From assembly GCA_009377525.1 (NCBI GenBank), contig WHTW01000007.1, positions 34,711 to 98,710 of the forward strand: a stretch of 64,000 bases of DNA, read 5' to 3'. A model generated the notes under the pieces. It searched no databases, was not told where the DNA came from, and worked only from the letters and a program-made list of their open reading frames with translations. Made by a program: the position numbers and the translations under genes. The DNA is from Rhodospirillales bacterium. Its GTDB lineage: Bacteria; Pseudomonadota; Alphaproteobacteria; Reyranellales; Reyranellaceae. Shown piece after piece: positions 58,046 through 64,000 of the stretch; the first letter of the stretch is position 1, and each line of letters begins with the position of its first letter.

Positions 58046-59149
58046 ATGAACGTCGCCACCCCGCCGAAACCGGCGTCCGCCGAAAGTGCCGTGCCGCGGC
58101 TCACCGAGCTTGCCCGCTTCGCCGGCTGCGCCGCCAAGATCAGCCAGGCCGACCTGCACCAGGCGCTGGCCGGACTGCCGGTCGCCGCCGATCCGCGCGT
58201 GCTGGTCGGGCACGACACGTCCGACGATGCGGCCATCATCAAGCTGCGCGACGACCTGGCGCTGGTCGAGACGGTCGACATCTTCCCGCCCATCGTCGAC
58301 GACCCTTACGACTACGGCCGCATCGCCGCCGCCAATGCGCTCTCCGACATCTACGCCATGGGCGCCACGCCCTTGAACGCGCTGAGCTTCGTCGCCTGGC
58401 CGGTCGACACGCTGGGCACCGCGCCTCTGCGCCAGGTACTCGACGGCGCGGCGGCGATCTGCAAGGAGGCCGGAATCGCCATCTCCGGCGGCCATTCGAT
58501 CGTCGACGAGGAGCCCAAGTTCGGCCTGTTCGTCACCGGCACCATCGATCCGCGCAAGGTCGTCTCCAATGCCGGTGCGCGTCCGGGTGACGCGCTGGTC
58601 CTGACCAAGCCGATCGGCACCGGCGTGCTCACCACGGCGGTCAAGCGCAACGCCGCGCCCGGGTCCGCGCTTGCCGAAGCGATCAAGTCGATGACGACGC
58701 TGAACCGCCACGCCGCCGAAGCGATGAACGCGGCCGGCGCCACGGCCGCGACCGACATCACGGGCTTCGGCCTGCTGGGCCATCTTGGCAACATGCTGCG
58801 CGCGGCGTCAAAGGAGGCGGGCACGCCGATTGGCGCGAAGCTTTCCTACAGCGCCGTGCCTGTGTTCGACAGGGTCACCGGCTTCCTCAAGGACGGCCTC
58901 TGCCCCGGTGGCACCATGCGCAATCTCGAGTACGCCGCTCCCAACGCCCGCTTCGCCGACGAATTGGCCGAACCGCAGCGCCTGCTGCTGGCCGACGCGC
59001 AAACCTCCGGTGGCCTTCTGATCGCCGTGCCGCAGGACAAGCTTGCCGGCCTCGTCGCTGATCTCAGGAAGCGCGGTACGCCGGCCGCTGCCGTGATCGG
59101 CAGCATCGTCGCCGCCGACAAGCCTGGCGTGATCGAAGTCTCGGCTTAG
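58046..59149 (+). CDS. selD: Selenide, water dikinase
   Basis: 367 residues from ATG 58046 (CGGAGGA upstream). It makes selenophosphate, the donor for selenocysteine and selenouridine. Active-site Cys28 and Lys31 in AGCAAKI match the Cys/Lys of E. coli SelD. VGHDTSDDAAIIKL, DDPYDYGRIAAANALSDIYAMGATP, GGHSIVDEEPKFGL and DITGFGLLGHLGNML are conserved. Cys, not Sec, is used. No selA, selB or mnmH lies in the window. The neighbour upstream is unrelated. Confidence 0.97.
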   Translation: MNVATPPKPASAESAVPRLTELARFAGCAAKISQADLHQALAGLPVAADPRVLVGHDTSDDAAIIKLRDDLALVETVDIFPPIVDDPYDYGRIAAANALSDIYAMGATPLNALSFVAWPVDTLGTAPLRQVLDGAAAICKEAGIAISGGHSIVDEEPKFGLFVTGTIDPRKVVSNAGARPGDALVLTKPIGTGVLTTAVKRNAAPGSALAEAIKSMTTLNRHAAEAMNAAGATAATDITGFGLLGHLGNMLRAASKEAGTPIGAKLSYSAVPVFDRVTGFLKDGLCPGGTMRNLEYAAPNARFADELAEPQRLLLADAQTSGGLLIAVPQDKLAGLVADLRKRGTPAAAVIGSIVAADKPGVIEVSA

Positions 59150-59182
59150 TCTTCCGGACCGCCGGCTTCCAGCCGGCTCATG
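59150..59182 (+). repeat. REP palindrome, left flank of the RAYT element
   Basis: TCTTCCGGACCGCCGGCTTCC then AGCCGGCTCATGG. Inverted copy lies at 59730-59762. Together they frame the RAYT gene tightly. Confidence 0.85.
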
Positions 59183-59189
59183 GCGAACG

Positions 59190-59734
59190 ATGGATCCAAA
59201 AGGCTGGTACTCCAGAGGCTACCTACCGCACTTCGACTCGCCGGAGACGGTCCAATTCGTGACTTTTCGCTTGGCCGACAGCCTGCCCAAGGCTGTCGCT
59301 CAAGCTGTGGCAATGCTCCCCGACAACCTTGCTCAGACCGATGAAAGGCTCGACGCCGGCTGGGGTGATTGTTGGCTTGCCCGATCAGAAATCGCAGAGC
59401 TAGTCGAAGGAGCGCTGCTTCACTTCGACAAAGACCGCTACTGCCTCCTGGCTTGGTGCATCATGCCCAACCACGTGCATACGGTGGTTGAACCGAGTGA
59501 ACGCCATGCACCTGATCGAATCGTACACTCCTGGAAATCCTTCACCACCACCAGTGCCAATCAAGTCTTGGGTCGAGGCGGTGCATTCTGGCATCGCGAT
59601 TACTTCGACAGGTTCATCCGAGACGAAGTCATCTCAATCGGATCATTGAGTACGTTGAGAACAATCCCGTGAAGGCCGGGCTTGTCTCGGAACCCGCACA
59701 GTGGCGCTGGAGTTCAGCGCGGCTGCGCCCATGA
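59190..59734 (+). pseudogene. REP-associated tyrosine transposase (RAYT), one-base deletion
   Basis: IS200-like Y1 transposase. The metal-binding motif is MPNHVH (H-x-H) and the catalytic Tyr is in FWHRDYFDRFIRDE. The frame breaks at about 59630: GTC-ATC should be GTC-CAT, which would restore VHLNRIIEYVENNPVKAGLVSEPAQWRWSSARLRP (in pieces), the family C-terminus, ending at TGA 59732. So one C is missing in an otherwise complete 181-residue gene. The gene is less GC-rich than its neighbours. RAYTs mobilise the REP sequences flanking them. Confidence 0.88.
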
Positions 59735-59762
59735 GCCGGCTGGAAGCCGGCGGTCCGGAAGA
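59730..59762 (-). repeat. REP palindrome, right flank of the RAYT element
   Basis: CATGAGCCGGCTGGAAGCCG then GCGGTCCGGAAGA, the inverted match of 59150-59182. It overlaps the repaired RAYT stop codon. Confidence 0.85.
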
Positions 59763-59765
59763 GCG

Positions 59766-60227
59766 TTAGGCTGGCAGCCGCGTCGCCTGGCTGACCGCGA
59801 GCAGCCAGCCGTCGCGGCCGGTGACGTACACGGCGACCCAGCGGAAGTCGTAGGTCTTCTGCTCTTTCACGTTCAGGATCGCGCTTTTGCCGGTGACGAT
59901 CACGGTCGGGCCGGCAAACACGCGGTAGCTGAGGTCGGTCGCCCGCGCGTTCTCGATCATGGGCTCGCCGGCCATCGCCGCGACGATGCGTGCATCCTTG
60001 TTGTCGATCTTTCCCGAGCCGTGGGTGTGCGTGAAGGCGTCGGCGTAGATCGAGCGCAGGGTCGGGAAGTCCTTGTTGCCGACTGCCTTGGCGACCTTGT
60101 CGCGGAAGACTTTCATCTCCTCGATGATGCTCTGTGATTCGGCGTTGTCGGGCTGGCGCGGCGGATGGGCCAGCGCGGGCAGGGCGGTGAGGAGCGGCAC
60201 GGCCGCCAGAAGCGAGCGTCTACGCAT
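59766..60227 (-). CDS. Exported NTF2-like protein (DUF4440 type)
   Basis: 153 residues with signal peptide RRSLLAAVPLLTALPALAHP. The mature part, VFRDKVAKAVGNKDFPTLRSIYADAFTHTHGSGKIDNKDARI ... DLSYRVFAGPTVIVTGKSAI ... DFRWVAVYVTGRDGWLLAVSQAT (in pieces), is a DUF4440 cone. The start overlaps the cobT stop by 8 bp, so it is co-transcribed with cobT, though a role in cobalamin synthesis is not known. Confidence 0.8.
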   Translation of the reverse strand: MRRRSLLAAVPLLTALPALAHPPRQPDNAESQSIIEEMKVFRDKVAKAVGNKDFPTLRSIYADAFTHTHGSGKIDNKDARIVAAMAGEPMIENARATDLSYRVFAGPTVIVTGKSAILNVKEQKTYDFRWVAVYVTGRDGWLLAVSQATRLPA

Positions 60228-61248
60228 TCTTGGAGCTTACGCCCGCCTGGGCAAAGGTCGCCATGCCGTTGTGGCAGGCGGCCGCCGCCTTCAGGAGCGG
60301 CACCGCGAGCGCCGCGGCCGAGGCCTCGCCCAGGCGCATGCCGAAGTCGAGCAGCGGCCGCTGGCCGATCGCGTCGAGGAGCCGCGTGTGGCCGGGCTCG
60401 GCCGAGCGGTGCGCCACCAGGCAATGGTCGAGCGCATGCCGGTCGATCGCGTGCAGGACGGCGGCCGCCGCCGTGCAGGCATAGCCGTCCAGAAGCACCG
60501 GGATGCGGCCCATGCGGGCGGCCAGCACGGCGCCGGCGATCGCCGCGAGCTCCTCGCCGCCGACCGCGGCGAGCAGAGCGAGCGGATCGCGCTCGTTGAT
60601 GAGCGCGCGATGATGCGCCAGCGCCTCGTCGATGACGGCGATCTTGTGCACCAGCGCCTTGCCCTGCACGCCGGTGCCGGGACCCGCCCAGTCGGCGCCG
60701 CCGCCGCCGAACAGCGCCGCGCAGAGCGTCGCCGCCGTCGTGGTGTTGGCGATGCCCATCTCGCCGAGGCACAACACGTCGATGCCGGGCTCGGCCGCCA
60801 TCATGCCGTAGGTCATCGCATTGGCCGTGCGCGCCTCGCTCATCGCCGCGCCGCGGCTCAGGTCGTCCGTCGGATGCTCGAGGTCGAGCTCGTAGATGCG
60901 CAGGTCGGCGTCGATGCTGCCGGCGAGCTGGTTGATCGCCGCCCCGCCGCTCAAAAAGTTCTTCACCATCTGGCCGGTGACTTCCGGCGGATAGGCCGAC
61001 ACGCCGCGCGCCGCCACGCCGTGGGTGCCGGCGAACACCGCTATGCGCGGTCGCTCGACGCGCGGGCTTGCGCGGCCCTGCCAGGCGGCCAGCCATTCGG
61101 CGATTTCCTCGAGCCGGCCGAGCGATCCCGGCGGCTTGGTGAGCTCGGTCTGGCGGCGCACGACCGCCGTCTGGGCTTCCTGGTCGGGTCCCGGCAGTTC
61201 GCGCAGGACCTTGCGCATCTCTTCGAAAGTTGGGGCGGGGGCGTTCAT
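60220..61248 (-). CDS. cobT: Nicotinate-nucleotide-dimethylbenzimidazole phosphoribosyltransferase
   Basis: 342 residues from ATG 61248. It activates the lower ligand of cobalamin as alpha-ribazole phosphate. LTKPPGSLGRLEEIA, VFAGTHGVAARGVSAYPPEVTGQMVKNFLSGGAAINQLA, CLGEMGIANTTTAA, and the C-terminal DFGMRLGEASAAALAVPLL with the catalytic Glu (in pieces) are diagnostic. It is divergent from cobS, separated by 33 bp, which is too short for a B12 riboswitch. Confidence 0.95.
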   Translation of the reverse strand: MNAPAPTFEEMRKVLRELPGPDQEAQTAVVRRQTELTKPPGSLGRLEEIAEWLAAWQGRASPRVERPRIAVFAGTHGVAARGVSAYPPEVTGQMVKNFLSGGAAINQLAGSIDADLRIYELDLEHPTDDLSRGAAMSEARTANAMTYGMMAAEPGIDVLCLGEMGIANTTTAATLCAALFGGGGADWAGPGTGVQGKALVHKIAVIDEALAHHRALINERDPLALLAAVGGEELAAIAGAVLAARMGRIPVLLDGYACTAAAAVLHAIDRHALDHCLVAHRSAEPGHTRLLDAIGQRPLLDFGMRLGEASAAALAVPLLKAAAACHNGMATFAQAGVSSKNA

Positions 61249-61281
61249 CGCGGGCGCGGACCATCCTATATTTGCTGCACC

Positions 61282-62082
61282 ATGACCAGTCCCAGCGAGC
61301 CGCCGATCGCCCGGCCTTCCTCCTTCGACGAATGGCTGCAAGCCTTTCGCGAACAGGCCACGTTCTTCACCGGCTTGAAGCTCGATGTCGGCGCACCACG
61401 CTGGCAGCTCGCCGACGTGCTGCCCGTGCTGCCCTTCATCGGCGCGGGCGTCGGTCTCGCAACCGGGCTGGTGTTCGCCATCATGCGCGGCCTGGGGCCG
61501 AGCTGGCTGGCCGCCGTCGTGGCCGTGGGCGCTGCGATCCTGTTCACCCGCGCGCTGCATGAAGATGGTTTGGCCGACACCGCCGACGGGCTGGGCCCGC
61601 ATGGGCTCGATGCCGGTCGGCGGCTGGAAATCATGCGCGACAGCCGCAACGGCACCTTCGGCATGCTGGCGCTGGCGCTGTCGGTGCTGGTCAAGGTCGC
61701 CTGCCTGGCGTCGTTCAGCGGCGCCACCGGTCTTGTGGTGCTGATCGCGGCGCACGCGCTGTCGCGCGCCACCATCGCCTATCCTCTGTTGGCCCATTCG
61801 CCGGTGCATGCCGATGGGCTCGGTTCGCAGGTCGGCAAGCCGACCGACAACGACGTCTGGCTCGCCATCGGCATCGGTGCCGTGCTCGCCTTCCTGCTGC
61901 TTTTGGGCAAGGGTTTCTTCGTGGCCCTTCTGGCGCCGATCGCCGCCCTCGCCGCCGCCTGGCTCGCGTCGCGCTGGATCGCCGAGCGCATCGGCGGCTA
62001 CACCGGCGACACGCTGGGCGCCGTCCAGCAGAGCGCAGAGATCGCTTTCCTGGTGGTGGCGGCGCTGTTCATCAGCCGCTAA
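61282..62082 (+). CDS. cobS: Adenosylcobinamide-GDP ribazoletransferase
   Basis: 266 residues, integral membrane. FFTGLKLDVGAPRW-style start, then LFTRALHEDGLADTADGLG and LEIMRDSRNGTFGMLALALSVLVKVACL (in pieces), the acidic D-x-x-D-x-x-D site of CobS. It joins alpha-ribazole and cobinamide-GDP. It uses the product of CobT and precedes the phosphatase gene by 32 bp. Confidence 0.95.
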   Translation: MTSPSEPPIARPSSFDEWLQAFREQATFFTGLKLDVGAPRWQLADVLPVLPFIGAGVGLATGLVFAIMRGLGPSWLAAVVAVGAAILFTRALHEDGLADTADGLGPHGLDAGRRLEIMRDSRNGTFGMLALALSVLVKVACLASFSGATGLVVLIAAHALSRATIAYPLLAHSPVHADGLGSQVGKPTDNDVWLAIGIGAVLAFLLLLGKGFFVALLAPIAALAAAWLASRWIAERIGGYTGDTLGAVQQSAEIAFLVVAALFISR

Positions 62083-62114
62083 ACGTCGTCATTCCGGAGA
62101 GGAGCGATTGACAC

Positions 62115-62798
62115 ATGGCGACAGCCGCCAAGATTACCGGTCTGGTCACGCGTTGGTGGTGGGTGCGGCATGCGCCGGTGCCCAATCCGGAGGCGCGCTG
62201 CTACGGCCAGACCGACAAGGACTGCGACATCAGCAACCACACCCTGTTCGAGCACCAGGCGAGGCTCTTGCCCAAGGGCGCCGTGTGGTACGCCTCGAAC
62301 CTCCTGCGCGCGCGCAAGACGGCGGAGACCCTGGCCAGTCATGGCGCCGAGATGAGCGAGCTCAACGTCGATCCCAGCCTCGCCGAGCAGCATTTCGGCG
62401 ACTGGCAGGGTTTGACCTATGTCGAGATCGCTGAGAAGGCAAACAACCATCTGTTCCGGCTCGGCCCGCCGGAATACCGCCCGCCGGGCGGCGAGAGCTT
62501 CGTCGACCTGCGCGACCGCGCGGTGCGCAGCATCGATCGCCTGACCGAGGAGCATCGCGGCCGCGACATCGTGGCGACGGCGCACGGCGGCACTATCCGA
62601 GCGGCGCTGGCGCACGCCTTCGACCTGCATCCCGAGGCGGCGGTGCGCTTCGAGATCGACAACGTCTCGCTCACCCTGATCGAGCATTTCGAGCAGGCCG
62701 ATCCGGCGCATGCCTGGCGCGTCGCCTTCGTGAACTACATGCCGCGCGAGCTGCCAGCTTACAAGCCTGGTGTCGCCAAGGCGGCGGCGCTGGCATGA
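62115..62798 (+). CDS. Histidine phosphatase family protein (probable CobC)
   Basis: 227 residues. The phosphoglycerate-mutase-like motif is R18-H19-A, where most members have R-H-G. AEQHFGDWQGLTY and DIVATAHGGTIRAALAHAF supply the Glu and second His. Position directly after cobS points to alpha-ribazole-5'-phosphate phosphatase, but the broad family makes the substrate tentative. Confidence 0.8.
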   Translation: MATAAKITGLVTRWWWVRHAPVPNPEARCYGQTDKDCDISNHTLFEHQARLLPKGAVWYASNLLRARKTAETLASHGAEMSELNVDPSLAEQHFGDWQGLTYVEIAEKANNHLFRLGPPEYRPPGGESFVDLRDRAVRSIDRLTEEHRGRDIVATAHGGTIRAALAHAFDLHPEAAVRFEIDNVSLTLIEHFEQADPAHAWRVAFVNYMPRELPAYKPGVAKAAALA

Positions 62799-62811
62799 AG
62801 ACCCCCCTCAT

Positions 62812-63654
62812 ATGAAAACCACCACGGAACTCGCGGCCGAGCAGGCGGCCTACTGGAACGGCCCGGGTGGCGAAGGCTGGCTCGCCGCCTACCAGCGCAT
62901 CCAGCGCGCGATCGGCGAGATCGGCGAGCTCGGGCTGTCGGCGGCCGCGGCGCGCGCCGGCGAGCATGTCATCGACATCGGCTGCGGCACCGGGGACACG
63001 ACCGCGGCGCTGGCGCGCGCCGTGGGCCTCACCGGCCATGTGCTTGGCGTCGACATCTCCGAGCCCCTCATCTCGGCGGCGCGCGCGCACCGGCTGGACA
63101 ACGCCACGTTCGTCGTCGGCGACGCCGCGGCGCATCCGTTCCAGGCGGGCCACTACGATCTCGTGTTCTCGCGCTTCGGCGTCATGTTCTTCGCCGATCC
63201 GGGCGCGGCCTTCCGCAACATCCGGCGCGCGCTGAAGCCTGCGGGCCGCCTGGCCTTCATCGCCTGGCGCACGCCGCAGGAGAATCCCTGGGGCACGACG
63301 CCGGCGCGCGTGGCGCAGCCGTTCCTGCCGCCGCAACCGCGCCCCGGTCCGGAGGATCCCGGCCAGTTCTCGTTCGGCGATCGTGCCCGCGTCGAACGCA
63401 TTCTCGGGCAGGCAGGCTTCAGCGCGCTCAGCTTCGAGGCCATCGACCGGCAGATCTGGATGGGCGACAGCGTCGCCGAGGTCGTCGCCGGCGCCGGGCG
63501 GTTCGGCCCGCTGGCCCGGGCCTTCGCCGGCGCCGAGCCTGCGGCCATCGAACGGGCAAAGCAGGCGATCGCCGAGGTGCTGACGCCGCATCAAGGCCCT
63601 GACGGCGTGCGCCTGCCCGGCGCCTGCTGGCTGGTGCGAGCGAATGCGAGCTGA
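62812..63654 (+). CDS. SAM-dependent methyltransferase, class I
   Basis: 280 residues from ATG 62812. Motif I is VIDIGCGTGDTTAALARAVG near 57-76. The acidic end of strand 2 is GVDIS, and GDAAAHPFQAGHYDLVFSRFGVMFFADP follows, typical of UbiE/small-molecule methyltransferases. It starts 13 bp after the phosphatase gene. The substrate is unknown; family members methylate quinones, lipids or metabolites. Confidence 0.85.
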   Translation: MKTTTELAAEQAAYWNGPGGEGWLAAYQRIQRAIGEIGELGLSAAAARAGEHVIDIGCGTGDTTAALARAVGLTGHVLGVDISEPLISAARAHRLDNATFVVGDAAAHPFQAGHYDLVFSRFGVMFFADPGAAFRNIRRALKPAGRLAFIAWRTPQENPWGTTPARVAQPFLPPQPRPGPEDPGQFSFGDRARVERILGQAGFSALSFEAIDRQIWMGDSVAEVVAGAGRFGPLARAFAGAEPAAIERAKQAIAEVLTPHQGPDGVRLPGACWLVRANAS

Positions 63655-63660
63655 ACGTCC

Positions 63661-63794
63661 TCTTTGCTGGGAGCGCGCCACTCCAGTGGCCCGTTCATGC
63701 TCTTCCGGACCGCGAGCCTCCTACGCCGAATCGACCGTAGGTCGATTCGGCTCTCTACGCTCATGATTCATGAGCGCGCAGGAAGCGCGCGGTC
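63661..63794. repeat. REP-type mosaic ahead of a group II intron
   Basis: The first 30 bp (63661-63690) repeat 25519-25548 exactly. Then TTCCGGACCGCGAGCC, an inner palindrome CCGAATCGACC-GTA-GGTCGATTCGG, CATGATTCATGAG and GCGCGCAGGAAGCGCGC. It is a patchwork of REP arms with a palindrome inserted. The final GCGCGC stem ends where the intron begins. Confidence 0.65.
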
Positions 63795-64000
63795 GTGCGT
63801 CCGCGAGGGTGCCTGGCTGGAAGGGTGAGAGTCCCTTCCGGGCATGCCCACTCCGGCCTGTAACTGACTGTAACTGCGTCGCCGCGAGGCGGGGTGGGGA
63901 GCAACGGGAGGTGAAGAAGTAGTCCGTAGGCTGACAAACTCGATCCGGCCGGACCGATTGGCGAGCTTGCGACCGAAAGGCGAAGCCCGGACCTGCGAAG
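63795..64000 (+). mobile_element. Group II intron, 5' portion (cut by window end)
   Basis: Starts GTGCGTCCGCGAGG, matching the GUGYG 5' splice-site consensus. It continues GGCTGGAAGGGTGAGAGTCCC, typical of domain I of bacterial group II introns. Further text (TAGTCCGTAGGCTGACAAAC, GCGACCGAAAGGCGAAGCC) is also intron-like. No reverse transcriptase is visible because the window ends. It sits directly downstream of a GC-rich palindrome, as several bacterial group II introns do. Confidence 0.75.

Noticed and set aside
61249..61281. Cobalamin riboswitch between cobT and cobS
   Set aside because: Only 33 bp separate the two divergent genes, far too short for the aptamer, and no B12-box was seen.

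Overview
The window is high-GC DNA from an alphaproteobacterium. This is inferred from the gene content: CaiB/BaiF CoA-transferases, a Bug-type binding protein, a TAXI protein, an MdtABC-like RND operon, cobTS/cobC, AIDA-type autotransporters and RIME-like mosaic repeats. A Rhodospirillales or Reyranella-like soil or water bacterium fits, but the genus is a guess. No rRNA, tRNA, CRISPR array, phage or plasmid backbone was seen.

Layout. 1-5 kb: sulfatase C-terminus, then mddA, a TetR gene and a hydrolase-glycosyltransferase fusion behind a double TetR-type operator; a ParS/RES toxin-antitoxin pair follows. 5-8.2 kb: autotransporter gene broken by one frameshift. 8.3-21.6 kb: mixed metabolism (universal stress protein, rhodanese, cytochrome c, diiron protein, RibD-like reductase, TauD-like oxygenase, CoA-transferase, amidohydrolase, LysE exporter, GST, M17 peptidase, GhrA, TAXI protein). 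21.7-28.6 kb: complete yejABEF-type peptide ABC transporter and a Bug protein. 28.8-33.1 kb: a GrdB-like gene with an in-frame UGA (probable selenocysteine), a CoA-transferase and several decayed genes. 33.2-36.5 kb: TPP riboswitch, thiC and an OprD-type porin. 36.8-46.2 kb: a four-gene RND efflux operon. 46.2-57 kb: HicAB, AbrB, dinB, Lrp, an aldo/keto reductase, a very large uncharacterised exported protein, a WYL regulator, an EamA exporter, RidA and a nitroreductase. 57.3-63.7 kb: DUF421 protein, selD, a RAYT transposase in its REP pair, cobT/cobS/cobC and a methyltransferase. The right edge cuts through the 5' end of a group II intron.

The most notable result is the selenium link. The gene at 28828-29754 reads through a UGA exactly where relatives have the first Cys of a CxxC motif. 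A 7-bp hairpin starts 10 nt after the UGA, and selD lies in the same window.

The second theme is repeats. Five RIME-like two-palindrome elements bounded by CTAGAG/CTCTAG sit in gene junctions and supply stop or possible start codons. At least seven REP-type palindromes share their sequence with the pair flanking the RAYT gene. Two similar intergenic loci (13.3 and 31.6 kb) share an upstream box, a sigma70-like promoter, a 17-nt identical core and a GC hairpin, and may encode paralogous small RNAs.
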